Shown here piece by piece: positions 1 to 13,037 of a stretch of DNA of 64,000 bases. The position numbers were made by a program, and so were the translations under genes. The notes below the pieces were generated by a model. The model was not told the origin of the DNA, did no database searches, and was given only the letters and a program-made list of their open reading frames with translations. The DNA comes from Daphnia carinata (Eukaryota > Arthropoda > Branchiopoda > Diplostraca > Daphniidae): assembly GCF_022539665.2 (NCBI RefSeq), contig NC_081332.1:5719803-5783802 (forward strand). Reading direction: 5' to 3'. Every line of letters begins with the position of its first letter. Position 1 is the first letter of the stretch.

Positions 1-834
1 CTATCACCTTTTTACCTTCGAGGAGGGGGGAAGACTATTACGCGGGTCGTCCTACGAAATGTCAATGTTGATAAGACAGTGGCGCCTACGTGCGCTCCAG
101 TTGTTCGTATGCGCATCATCTACAAATAGGAAAACAGATTTAAAAAAAAAAAAAATAAATAATGCACAAGAAATACACTGGTATATAAGAAAGGGACGAA
201 TAGAACGAAGATGGCACCAACATGACTCGCCATCCCCCCCAATTTCTTGTGTTTCTATTCTGACCCTTTGATATGTTTTCTCAGTTTACAGCCTATGGAC
301 CTATGGCTGTGCTACATGTAGGTCTACTCAGAATTCGATATGTTGTTACACATTCAAATGGAAGTGACACTGATCTTCTCTTAATTAATCAAACATTCCT
401 GACTATTAAAGAAGAGAGAGAGGGGGGGGGGGGACTAGTACGTTGAATGAAATAATTGTTTCAGGAAGGGCACATTTTGATGAAGACCCTGAAGGTATGA
501 GAAACAATATACACAGAGGGAGAGTACACACTCACAACAACTTAAAAAAAAAAAAAAGGCTAATGATAGCGGATTATGACCATTTCCGGTGGATGGAAGA
601 GGATATTAGTCGTATGTGCATTATAAAGAAACACAACATACAGTAGTCGCTTATAATAATCTTCTCCCCTGGACTTTATTTTTCCAATGAGCGGGGGGGG
701 GGGTGTTTGCCACCTGGCTCCCCTGCTGACCCATCAGCTTTAATTGTGATCCAATCAGATTAAGTATATACAAGTTCGAAATAGCAAAAAGAAAATCTAT
801 TATAAAGCAAAAGTCCTTTTCAATCTAATTTCCC

Positions 835-837
<3 letters not shown>

Positions 838-871
<34 letters not shown>
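838..871. repeat. 34-nt poly-T homopolymer
   Basis: An uninterrupted run of T. Its length makes it prone to slippage in replication and in assembly. It could be the A-tail of an old retroposed insertion on the minus strand, but no recognisable element body adjoins it. Confidence 0.8.
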
Positions 872-874
<3 letters not shown>

Positions 875-1851
875 ATTCTTCGTTTGCCCGTTTGCAAGAG
901 ACAGCTGGCCAAGACATCTCGATTTGTGTGGTGGGCTGGGCTGAGCCGCATAGAAACTTACGGATAACGAAGTTTCCATTTCCCGAACGTGTCACGCGCA
1001 GCGGAAATAAACGTGGATAAGGCGTCTGGCGCATTCCAATGGCCATCAAATCCAGTTGCCAATGTCACGTTGACACACGGTCTGACTGACCCTCCCCCTA
1101 CCCCCCCTATTTTCTCGACATCAAACAGATATGAAAGGTCCCTTCTTGTTCGCCTTCCCTGATCAATTCAATAACTTTTTGATCCTGATCGATATTACGC
1201 AGACACGGTCTCCTCCCATCCTATCTGAACTCAATAGGGCGTCTATAAACATTTCTTTTTTTTTGCAGAACATGTCGTTCTCGAATGGTGCCCACTTTTC
1301 ATATTACACAATCGATTTTTTCAGAAACATTTCGCGTCCTTTTTATTTTCCTCCCATAATTTGCATTTATCCCCCCTCCCCTCCCGTTGTTCGTTAGGTT
1401 ACATTACGATATCACAATGCTCTTTTATTATTATTTTTTGTGAGTTAGAAAAATAAGAGCAAAACCCCGTGTTTGTATAGACGCGCGTTTCTTCGTTCCC
1501 GTCGAATGAACAAGAGACGGACGCCTTCCCTTTTTTTTTTTTCTCTCCCCGATGGCGCCGGACTTGATGGATCCCTCGAGAGAGACAGTCTCGAGCAAAG
1601 TGTCTCGTCAAAGGGACACCAACCAATCTTAACAGAAAAAAAAAAAAGTCCCACAAAGAGCAGACGAAATGGAAAAGATGATGGACCGACTCTTGTTTGT
1701 TTGGGGAAAATGCGCACGAGTTATATGCATCGTCAATCAAATGACGACCCACCTGTGCTTGGCCAGAGTCGACAAACAAAATGCGTCTAAGAGGCTCCAA
1801 CATGATTCCAGCGGATGTTATATATACATATATACAACCTATCTCAATTCT

Positions 1852-1853
<2 letters not shown>

Positions 1854-1884
<31 letters not shown>
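1854..1884. repeat. (GT)n microsatellite
   Basis: About 15 uninterrupted GT units, one of several purine/pyrimidine-alternating microsatellites in the first 3.3 kb. Confidence 0.85.
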
Positions 1885-1886
<2 letters not shown>

Positions 1887-3222
1887 GGTTTTCTCTTTCT
1901 TGTTACAGGATAATAGGGACGCGCTTGGTGAGAGTGCCGTGGCGGCCAGTTGTTGCTCCCTCTCTCTCTCTCCGGCTGTCTCTCTACCTGATTGCTCTTG
2001 TCGGTCGCCGTCTGCGCCCGTCTCACTCTTATATTTTTTTTTTTTTTTTTTGCTTCCCCTCCTTCTAGCCGACTGGCGCCGCGTCCGCCTTGGCGACATC
2101 CGAACACACAAAACGCCATAGCCGCGCCTATGTGTCCCCCTCATTCTCGTTTTCTTTTGCTACCTTTTGACTCTCGGTGTTATTAGAAATAACAGTGTCG
2201 TTGGTAGGGCCCTCTCTTTTCTATGTGCACAACGTTATGGACATAACGTAATAGAAGGCCAGCAAATCAAAATAGGACAATGATTTTGTTTTACAAAAAT
2301 CGTATGCATAGACGTAGGAATTAGAGCGAATGTCTATTCGTTTTTGTTTGTTTTTTTGAACTGATGAGTTGACTTTAAGTTGACGTCAATAAACAAGGCA
2401 GGTGCGTATGGAACACAGGGAAGGTATACAGATGTCCCCCTGCTGATGAATAAGTCATCAATCAATAGGAGGCTATACTTGTCGTTTCCAATCAGGATCA
2501 AGACCGTTTTGAAGCCCATTGTGAAATGTACAGTGAGTTTTGAAATGTGGCTGATACACACACACACAAAAATTGAGAGGATCAAAAAAGTTGAACTCGT
2601 AGTTAGTGAGAGACACGCACTCGACAGGGGGGAGCCCAAAAAAGGTTCGACATTTTTTACTTGTATTTCATTTTTTCTTATCCTGGAAAGAGGATTTAGT
2701 GGACGCGCCCCTCCCTTGCCACGAGTCTTCTAGATAAAAAGCTACACACACACACACAATATTCAATTGTATACAGCAGCACTCGAGGATTTGATGATGG
2801 AACATGGGAGGGGGGGGGGACCCCCTCCAAAGAAAAAAATAGGACCCAGTGGGTCCACACAAAACCTGCGGGATCAAACCTTTTGGAAAAAAAAAAGAGG
2901 CCATTTCATATAAATAATCATTTGAAAATCATAGCCAGTCATCGGAGAGAGGACGTCGACGCTTGGAACAGCTACTGGAACACATTTTGTTGTTGTTATT
3001 GTACGTGTCGTGTGTCTTCTTGTATTTTTGCATATACAGTCCCTCAAACACACACACACACACAAGGTCCGAGCCTCTCTTTGGGTCCTCCTCCTTTTGT
3101 GCTTCACCCTATCACCTCCTCCTACCCCCGTGATACTACACCACTACAAGCGAGAAAGGAGGAGGGGGGGGGAGGAAGAAAAAGGACGAAAAACAGAAAA
3201 CGAAAGAAAAAGAAGAAGAAGG

Positions 3223-3224
<2 letters not shown>

Positions 3225-3256
<32 letters not shown>
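3225..3256. repeat. (CA)n microsatellite
   Basis: About 16 CA units, just after a purine-rich tract (roughly 3150-3224). It lies some 320 nt upstream of the BMP3-like start codon. Confidence 0.85.
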
Positions 3257-3260
<4 letters not shown>

Positions 3261-3579
3261 AAATAAAGGTTAGGTACAGGAAGGTAGGTTAAAGCCTTTC
3301 TCGCTGGACTGCCCACTGTCAGTTGCACACGAGTCGACAAGTAGTGCGCGCGTCTCGCACCAATCGCATTCGATATTCAATCCCGCATTGTTTGTTTTTG
3401 CGTTTTGAATTCGTTTTGAAAATATTTCACGTTCAAGTGTTTTTCGATTTTTAATTAGCGATTGAGTTTCAGTTTTTTTTTTCGAATTGGTTTTCATTGA
3501 AATTCGTCCTTCCATCCGGAAGGAAAGAGAACATTTTCAGAGAATATTAAAAAAGAATAGACAGAGGACAAATTTTACA

Positions 3580-6500
3580 ATGGCAATGTGGATTAAAGTG
3601 ATTTTAATCGCCGTGTTGGCGATTGTCGGCCTCCAGGCTCAAGGAGCCGATCGTGACATGATGCGCAACGCCATGGAACATTTGCTGCAAATCCGGCCGC
3701 CGTCCGTCCCATCGGGACGCAGCAAACGGCAAGACTACGGCGATGCAGACACGTCCGCTTCATCGCCTCACCTCTACATGATGGAACTCTACAAGAAATA
3801 CCTGACGTCCGACTCGATGAAAACGAGGAGTAACACCATCCGGAGTATCATTCCTACCAGAGGTAAAAAAAAAAAAAAGGAAATAAAAACATTACAACCT
3901 ACACTCCTCCCCCCCCCCCCTGTGAATTAACGATGTTCATCGTTTGCTGTTTCCTTTCATTTGACCGCCATAAAACAAAAAGAGCTGGAAAATTGGCATT
4001 AAAACATTTTTTTGTTTGACTTAAAAAAAATTTACGTTTTTTTTTTCCCCAACATCTGGCCCCGCATGTTGTGTCAAGTTGTGCTGCTCTCTCGTATACA
4101 TACACATAACATAAGCTTTAACAAGAGAACGAGAGATAGTGCCTCTGTACGCAGCTCGTTATCGGGGCGCCCAGACACCCCCCTTTTTTTTTACCCTCTA
4201 TAATAATAAAAAAAAAATAAAATAAAATAAAATGGTTGAAACCATAGACATGGAGGGCCATCCTTCAGTGTATGTATATAACCCCCTCTCGAAGAAACTG
4301 AAGAAAAAATTCAGCCATTGGAAGCTCTTAGAACGAAACTTGTGTAAATACTGCAATTCATCTTATCCCACATGGCTAGCCCCCCCCTCTTTTTCTTTTA
4401 ATACATGTAAATAATAAATACTAAAATACTATTACCTTTAAAAAAGAGAGAAGCCTTCTCTCAGAGGGAACCTGTTTATTATGGAGGGTTTGCGCAGATG
4501 CGCGTTCTGTGTGTCTGGCTAACATAAGAAGAAAAAAACAAATTACGAAACGATCACTGGCGTATGTCTATAGGCACGAGACGATGATTAGTATGTTTTT
4601 TTTTGCCTTTTTGTGGTTACTGCCCCTTGTTGATTTCTTTTGACCGCCGTTTGTTAACGTACCTCGAGAGCTTCGGTTGTTTTTTAACAAATAACTGACA
4701 AGTCTAAGGGATGACTGGACGAGAATTGTATTCTTCACAATCATCTTGTTTGTCTATACATACGTTGCCTTCGTAAATCGATTTTGCTTTTCAGGAGGGG
4801 GTTTGGTCTCTATTCTCAACTGTGTTTTTTTTTTTTTTTTTTTTTATAGCGAACAAGGGCGTGGCTCTCTCGATTCATTCAAAATTGGGAGATGTCAAGA
4901 ACAAAACAGAGTTAAATACAGTGGGTTGGAAGGAGAGAAACTTCAAAAAAAAAAAGGAAAAGCTATTTCTTTGTTGACCCCCCTTAATTTCGAGTGATCT
5001 CCTGCTATGCGTTTCGTACAATCATCGCGTACGTTCATTAACCGAAAAGGAATATTGAAATTGAAGGTAAAAAAAAAAAACCACCTGCGTAAGCGTTTGG
5101 GCAATTCCCGCCATCATCCAAATGCAATTCCAAAGCCATTCGAAAGCTTTCAGTGGATTGCGATTGATTTGAAGACAAAAAGGGATAGAAAAAAAAAATA
5201 ACTAAAACAACAACAAAAATACGAGAAAAGAAGAAGAGATAGGACATTAAAAAAAAAAATGCTTCGGAAAAAGAAGAGCTATGCTATAGAACTCACGAGA
5301 TATGCAAACACTCTTCGACTGTATCTTTATGACAGAAAGCCATTAGGAGAGAGGAGGGGGATGCTTGTAAAGAGCTTTCAACCTCTTCCACGTTTCTTCT
5401 TCTTCTTCTTTTTCAACGAGCAAAAGGCGAGCGAGATGCACAACAACAACAACAACAAAAATCGTGTCCATTATACGAGACTCGGTCACGAAAAAAAAAA
5501 AAAGGTCCAGATGGGCCGCACCCCGCAGCCATCGTTTCTCTTCCTCACATATTTTTTTTTTTATTGGATATTCCCCCTTATTTCTCGTGTCTATAGAATG
5601 TTATGGAAAGAGAGTCCCAACTTTTTAGGCAGACACATACACACAACTTTCGTTGTCAAAGAAGAAGAAAATAACAAATAAAATTTGATTCAAAATGACG
5701 TATTCTATACGCGGATGATTCGGTAATCATCGCCCTATTCACAAACGTTCCCCATTTTTATTCACCATCCCTTCTTTTACGTTAATTTTATGCAATTTCT
5801 CACGGTTTCGTATTCGGCCTGCGTTGCCAGTCCCCGCGGGTACACACCGTCCGTTGCGTGTCAATTGATTAGCCAAAACCATTCGATTTGGTCGTTGATA
5901 TTTCTGCGGGATCATCAAATCGAAATCGATGAAATTTAATATGATGTAATAAGAAATAATCGCATTTCCCCATTTATATTCACTTTGTTTTTTTGTTCTT
6001 TAAGTGAATTTAAATGCTAATGCACCTCCCTCGTTCGGAATGTAACATCTAAGGGTTTTTCTTTCTTCCTTTCAAGAAGCCTGTCGAAAAAAAAAAAAAG
6101 CCCCCAACTGACACACACTTATGTAAACTATGGAAATGAGAGGAAAGAGAGTTGGGGGAGTAGGTACGGTTTACACCAGGTAAAACGTGTATCATTCTTT
6201 GAGCATAGCAAATGAAGCCTTGCATAATATATCAATAAGCAAATGGATTTGTGAATATGGTTAATAACACACCACTGCCTCCCCTCCCCTCATATAGAAT
6301 TACATCGGAATCCTTGTAGAATTTTCATCGAATGTTATTTAAAACAATTGTTTTTGGAATAGGTCAAGTTGGAGGTGAAGAAATGTTGCTGTTTAATTTG
6401 AGCGGATTGACCCGAAGTGAAGAGATCGGCTCTGTTGAATTGCATTTCTACAAACGACGAGCTTTCGGCCGGAAGAAGATGAACAGCAAAGCGCATCATC

Positions 6501-8495
6501 ATCACCACTTGCAGGGTTTCTCGCTGGATCCATCCGTCGTCGGATCGCCCGTCCGCCAAATAGGCAAGTGGCAAGTGGCTCTGGAGAAACGCGGATGGCA
6601 AGTCTACGACGTCAGCGTCGCCGTCCATTCCGTGTCGCGACAAGAGTCGTCATCGGCCGAGCAAATCGGCTTCATGTTCCAGGGCGTCAAACGGTCGTCG
6701 GGCATCTACGAGAACCTGCCGCTGGACTCTGTCCTGCGCATGGAGCCGTCGCCGTTCCTGGTGGTCTTTTCTAACGAGCGCTCCAACGCCACTCTGGAAG
6801 AGACGGGCCTAGCCTCTCAGCGCGACCTCAACGCCTTGCCCGACCATCAGCATGTCCAGCAGGCTGGGACAAGGCGGGACGCCAGCGAGGCTCGTCAGCG
6901 TCGCTCGATCGACGATAACGAACTGCCCGAAGCCGACCATTACCTGAACAGCAATATCATCCCTCAAACGAGTCCGGGCATGTTGCAAGCTCGCTCATCA
7001 TCGTCGCGTCAGGCGGCCGGCGGCGGGCCAGGTAGTCGCAAGATAAGTGGTGAGGCCGGCGGCAGTTCGAGTAGTAGTAGTAGTAGCAGTCATAGTAAGA
7101 GCAGCACTCTACCTTATCCAAAGTCTCATTCATCGGCGGGAGTGGCCGGGGCCACCTTGGCTTGGCCGGAAGATAAGAGGAAAAGGACGGGCAGCAGCAG
7201 CGGCGGCAACAGCCGGAAGGGAAAGCGACGTAACCGCAAGTTGCCAGAAACCTGGCATTACAATCAACAGGTATGTTTTATTTCATTTCTTCATCAACGT
7301 GTTGATGAATCATTTTTATATACACACACGGAGTGTGTGTCAGTTCCCCCTTTCGATTGAAAGCGCAAAATAGGCGGATCCTTCTCCTTTCATTGAGCTT
7401 TTTTTTTTTACCTAGAGTTATCAGCCATCTTTTTCCAAAGCTTTTATCGTTTTTAAGATTCTATGTTTTCGTCTGTCTTAAGGATGACACTCAAATGGGC
7501 TCCATCTTTTGCTATTCTGAAAGAAGAAGAAAAGGCAGTGTTTATTTATTTTCGTGGTTTACAAGCCGCTTGACAATAACGCGTCAATCAGCGTGCACCA
7601 AACTTGTATCGATACGTAAAAGAAAAAAAACAACTTAGCGCTTACAGAGAGAGAGTATATAGCTTTAAAAAAAAAAATTTATCTTTTCTCTCAATCCGGC
7701 TCCGACAAGCCGAACCAGTTGACATGGCCCGAACATCAAAGAGCTTTCTGTTGTCGAAAAGCGCACCACCCGCATCATCACGCATTTCTTTTTACTACAT
7801 CTCGCACTCTATCTTCTCTTGCCTTAAGCCTCTCTTTTTTTTTACGTCCATCTAAGGTACATTAAAAAAAAAAAAAACTAATCGGAAAGAGTCCCGTTGT
7901 GAAATCACAGGTTGTGAAATGCATTTTTTTTTTTTAAAGGATTGTTGCATTTCTTAGTGCCAAGTTGACAATTCCATTTCCTATTTTATTTTTCGTGGTG
8001 AAATAGCAACACGTCAACGATGCACGACTGGACGTGCCGGAAGATGCGGGACGTTCGCTTTGTCAGCGGAGGAAATTGACGGTGGACTTTAACGAGATTG
8101 GTTGGGGCGAATGGATCATCTCGCCCAAGACATTCGAGGCCCAGTACTGCGCCGGAAGGTGTCCCTTCCCTCTGACCAAGGTAAAAAAACTTTTTTGAAA
8201 TTTTGCATTTCACGCGTTGAATAATTCAAATGACGATCGATGTGGGCCATTTCTCATTTTGCGATGCTAATGATTTGAATTTGAAACTCAATTTTTGGTA
8301 TAGGAGTTGAATCCAACGAATCACGCCACCATCCAGAGTATCGTGCACGCTATCGGCGGTCACCCGGAGGTGCCGGCGCCCTGTTGTGTCCCCGACGTTC
8401 TCTCATCGCTGACGCTCCTCTACTTTGACGACAACCGCAACGTCGTCCTGAAAAACTATCCCAGCATGACTGCAGAGAGCTGCGCCTGTCGGTGA
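3580..8495 (+). CDS. BMP3: BMP3/GDF10-like TGF-beta family ligand
   Basis: Secreted TGF-beta superfamily ligand, 518 aa from four exons: 3580-3862, 6363-7270, 8007-8180, 8304-8495 (phases 1, 0, 0). The ATG at 3580 is preferred over an in-frame ATG at 3487 because it starts a clean signal peptide ([17 protein letters not shown]). The prodomain carries the LFNLSGL-type segment and N-glycosylation sites. A furin site RQRR lies at residues 272-275 and a second basic cluster RRNR at 383-386. The C-terminal knot has all seven cysteines (416, 445, 449, 482, 483, 515, 517). Its wording ([26 protein letters not shown], ending in CACR) resembles vertebrate BMP3/GDF10 rather than Dpp, Gbb or activin. 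From family knowledge it would signal through, or antagonise at, type II activin/BMP receptors. Drosophila is believed to lack this subfamily. Intron 1 is 2.5 kb, long for this window. An AATAAA lies at 8789. The family assignment is strong; activity is inferred. Confidence 0.93.
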
Positions 8496-11400
8496 ATTGT
8501 TTGAACGTGTAGTTCTCAACGATTGTACACGTCCAAAAGTGGAATTTGAAAAAAAAAAAAAAAAGCCCCACATTCCCCCGTTTCATCCTGCGAAGAGCCG
8601 CCATTGTTGTACAGTGAGAGAGAGAGACAATCCAGTGAAAATCGATTTCATTTTGTTTTTAAAAATTGCCATTATTTCATCCGCGTTGAAATTTGCATGT
8701 TCTTCCCCCCCCCCTCACCATTTTTTTTTTTTAAATTGCTGAAGTATAATAATTAATCACAATAATAACAACAAATAATAATAATAATAATAAACTACAT
8801 TTGATGTCGAAATATTCAACAGAATGCGAAGACTCGAGGGTATCGATTCCGTTACGGGTTTTGGAATGATTCAAATTCTTTGAATGCCAACATGGCGTAT
8901 CCGCAAACAATGTTTATTAGAGTTTAAAAATAGCAAAAGGTCAGCTTTTTTGTTTAAATGAATGTCCCATATTTCGGACGTGAAAACGTTAAATTATAAT
9001 TCAAGGCTTATCCTTATTTGACCTTGTCCTTTAAACATAGCAGTCCCGGCTTGCACGTTTTTTTTTCGATTTCACGAATCGATTTCGTTTCGCACGAAAT
9101 CCGTTTGTTGACGTACGAATTTGGGAAAAGATAATATTTGGTATAAGATGGACGCAAAAAAAAAATAAAAATAAAAAATAAAAGAAGAAAAAGCTAAACT
9201 AATTTCGTTTGTTGTTCGTCTGTTTGTGTTGTTTGTTGTAATCACCGTTTATGTGGCCAAACTGGTGCGCTCGAGGGATTTTTTCCTTGTTGATTCATTT
9301 GTTCTTTTTCCTCATCATATTATTATAGTAGCATCGCCATCTTTCCTATTATATCTAACCCTATTCTATCATATAGCAACAAATGTTATTGGACGTGTTC
9401 TTCATCTTTATTATTATTATTTTTTTTTTCGCCTCTTGTTTATGTTTCTCTCGTAACTGGCTGTTCTATGATTGCAGTTGGCAGCCCGTGTGCGATGGTT
9501 ATGTCCTAGTCATCATATTTCCTCGTGTTTTTCATTTTTTTTTTCCCCTTTGCCCTGATTTCATTTCTCGAATTTTCTTCTGCCACGTTTGAATCTTTTT
9601 TTTTTTTTCTTCTCCCTTCAAGTTTATTATTATTATCTCTGTCTGCTGTCTCGTGTTTCTCTCTCTTTTTTTTTTCTTTTAGAATTTTTCAAACAACAAA
9701 TATTAAGCCATGTTCTCTTCTTTCCGTTTGAAAACAATTTTAATTCACATGTTCTAACGATTTATCCACAACCGACGTTATTTTTTTTTTTTCTAATAAT
9801 TTTTCTCTACCCCCTCGTTTTTTAAATTTTGTTCCATCGCCAATCTTCCCTGCATCACTCACTGTATTACAATAAAAACTCTCACTCGTCCCTCACACAC
9901 ATACATACGTTATTCCTTTTAAAAAAAAGAAAGAAACCCACTGAAACGTATTAAAGAACTCATTTTGTATACAAGAAAAAAAAAAACATAATGTAGTAAT
10001 AAGAAAACGAATTGCTGTTTAGCTCCTGAAGTTCCTTTTCTTCGTAATGTCCTTGATATTATGCATGCAGTTTTAAAAATAAAAACGAAGCGTGTATCGT
10101 GGAAGCCAAGGGAAAGATATATCGTGAGAGCCGCTATAGGCAATAGCTTGCACGGGTGAATCGTATTACAGACGTTGACATTTGACCGGCCCAATGTGAC
10201 CCGACGATATAGAATGATATACATAAAAAAAAAAAAAAAAATCTTTGATTCCTTTTTATAGAGATTCACGCTGCTGCGTGATGATACGAAAAAGAGCCTT
10301 GAAACTAAAAAGCCGTGAATATGATTAAAAGAAAAAAAAAATCGAAGAATTTGTCTAAATGGAATCGTATTAAACATCAAAGGACGAGGGAAAGTATAGG
10401 GGGAGAAATACAAAAGACGTGGAATGTGAAAGAAAACAAAAAAACAATACGATGTAAATGTGTCGGGAGGAGGATCAAAAAAAAAAAAAGGATCCATCAG
10501 TTTATTACATGTTCAAACTATTGTAATACACGTGTATACATACATATTACATTTTGTTATAAGGAAAACAAAACAAAAAAACTAGTTAAAACGTCAACGG
10601 ACGTCATCATTCGTCAAGAAGTGAATTGTACACACACACACAAGACCTAACAGGAAAAGCCGGATTTATTGTGGAGAGAAGAAACGAGGGCCCTCCCACC
10701 AAGCGAAACATTTTCTTAAAAAAACACGAGTGTGAAATCAACGATGTGTACTCCGTCAAACACAACCGATGCCAGTCTATATAATAAACTGCCGTCCCTT
10801 CCCGACTATAGGAACCTTCAAGAATTCGAGAAGCCATCACAGAAGGCGTAAAACTAGCCGATCAAAATAGGAAAAGTCTAAGAACGAAGTCGGATCTCCT
10901 CGTCCATCAAACGAAAAATGCTCTACACAAGAACTTTTGCTTACGTACGAGGAATCGAAAACAGCAGCAAACACAACAGCAGGAGCTAATTACAAAGGGA
11001 ATGATGATCGATGACGGCAATTATGGAACCTTTTTTCTCAACACAACAACAGCCCGTTTCGGTGGCTATATATATATATTTTTTTTCAAATCAACCCGTT
11101 ACAATAATACGTCTATGTATACTTAATATCTTTAAAAAAAGAAAGGGGGGATCGAGATGACGGGTGCATGGGAAGAAGAAGCGCGTAATAATGAAGCCAA
11201 CATCAAAAGCTCATGGAAAAAAAACCAAAAACAAAAGAAAGAAATGGCTGACCAGTCGTCGAGTCGACACGTACAAGACCTCTCAAGCTAATCAGGTTAC
11301 GCGCGGTTTCACCCGCGTCTCGAGTGATCGCCAGCCGAGATATTACGAGTCGTCCAATTAGCTTGATGGCCACATCAAGAAACCATCACGCACGTATGTT

Positions 11401-13037
11401 TCTTTCGTGTTTCTTTCTTTTTATTTTTGTTCTTTTCCTTTTCCATTTCTTTCATTCTTCATTTACGTTTTTGTCTTCTTCGGTTTCCTAAACTAGGAAC
11501 GGGTTAGCGTGAACCGGTCGTGCCCAGCAGCATCTGTTGAATACCTTATTTCATCATTGCTGTTTGTTTGGTTTGTTTTGTTTTTTATTTCAACGTATTA
11601 TATTGTTATTTATCGTACATCTGAGTACACAAATCTTCATCTGTTGGGAGGGGGTTCATCATTGACTGGTCGGTAGTCCCTGCTGCAATCCAATAGATAG
11701 TTGGGGGGAGAAGCCAAATGTTTAAGAGGAGAAGGCTAGAAAATAAATAAAAAATACATAATAAATTCACCGCGAAAATTCCTGTTTCTGTAAAGCCTAT
11801 AAGTCCGGCGTATGCGCACCCCGCGCCGCCTTTGGAAGAAAACAAACTGGGCGGACAGTTGTAACCGTTCCCGATTTGATTTATTCATCCATTTTTTTCT
11901 TCTTCTTCTTCTTAAAGGGATGGATGTGTCTACGTGCGGGCCTCGGAGAACCTTCAATGGGTAAGAATGTATACGGACAATTTGAACGGAACAAACGCGG
12001 AGGAGATCGTAAAAGAAAAGGGCTCAGGTAACAAAGGATATAGGACGAGTTTCACCATCTAGCACGGACTGTAAATCAAACCAAATGTTCTACCTTTCTA
12101 TACTTTGTTTCCCATGAACACCAGTCTATTCTATTTTTTTTTTTTTAGCAAAATAATTGCCAGGCTTTTGCAAACGGGTTTCCTAACGATCTTTTACCGG
12201 TCCCAACGGTGAACTAATGGCTCAAAGTGAAGTACTAATAGCAAGTCGGGAACGGGATATCAGTGTCTCTGTGCACAGGACTAATGATGGCTGTTGGCCT
12301 GCTGGTGTGCCTTGAAGATATTTGTTTTACATTGCGTTTATTATTTTTATTTTTTTTTGGCTACTGGTGTCTTCCGAGTCGAAAATCTATTTATGGCCGA
12401 ATATTAAAGCCACACCTGTGACTTCCAAGAGAGAAAAAGGGGGGAAACAAAACAGTCCCCCGGATATCTGATTGGAATTTTAGATTTATGGACACGTTCA
12501 AGATGCCCAACTGCGCTGTTCTCTGTCTTTAAATAAATTTCCCTCTCCTTTTCAGAGGCGATAGGGGGGCCAATGGACGCATGCACTATTAATGAAGAGA
12601 GTCCTGCTGATCAAAATGGACTGTTATAGGCAGAGCTTAAGTGCTCATTCACTTTTAAGTCCTCTTTGTTCGACACTAAATCCACCGGCCGTTAGTTTCA
12701 TAGTTTGCCTTCCACAAAAGGAAGCCTCTGCAATACACCTCTCCCATTCCATTCTCGTGAAGGGTTTCACGGGTCAATTTGCTGCTCTGTTCGAAGCACG
12801 AACATGGTGTCGACCTCGTTTGTTTCTCAAAATAACTTGAGGTGTGTGTGTGGTACACATCGAAATTGTCTGCCCGTGTATACGGCCTCCGCATTGAGTT
12901 GATACATTCAGCACTTTGTAATAGAAAAGTGAGCAAAAGTAAATGTCATCTAACGATTACTTGAAGGAATGAAAGAATATGATCCATGTGATTCGTTCAG
13001 ACTTGATAGGCATTTTGAAAGGCAATGTGCGTAGTTT
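8496..13037. other. Noncoding region after the BMP3-like gene
   Basis: The first few hundred bases are probably 3' UTR, with AATAAA at 8789. The rest is T-rich and A-rich simple sequence with scattered short open frames made of poly-F, poly-K or S/L strings, and I see no exon I would call. It also forms the region downstream of the caspase on the minus strand. Nothing else is supported. Confidence 0.55.

Larger units (their letters stand above)
1..3318. other. Noncoding upstream region, simple-sequence rich
   Basis: No convincing coding exon is seen on either strand; open frames here are low-complexity translations of homopolymers and dinucleotide runs. The stretch holds many A/T and G/C homopolymers (G-run near 421-432, T-run at 838-871), a TG microsatellite at 1854-1884 and several CA runs. 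It presumably holds upstream regulatory DNA of the BMP3-like gene at 3580. A TCAGTT initiator-like hexamer lies at 3319-3324, but it has no TATA box or DPE at the expected distance, so the transcription start is not fixed. Confidence 0.6.

Noticed and set aside
1399-2144. Several overlapping 80-150 codon frames on both strands
   Set aside because: They translate TG, TC and poly-T simple sequence and show no domain, splice context or start context.
7047-7373. Second frame in BMP3 exon 2 (Ala/Val-rich)
   Set aside because: Out-of-frame reading of the AGT/AGC serine repeat of the real exon.
9226-10650. Hydrophobic Phe/Leu/Ser-rich frames that look like membrane proteins
   Set aside because: Composition follows directly from T-rich homopolymers; no consistent gene structure.
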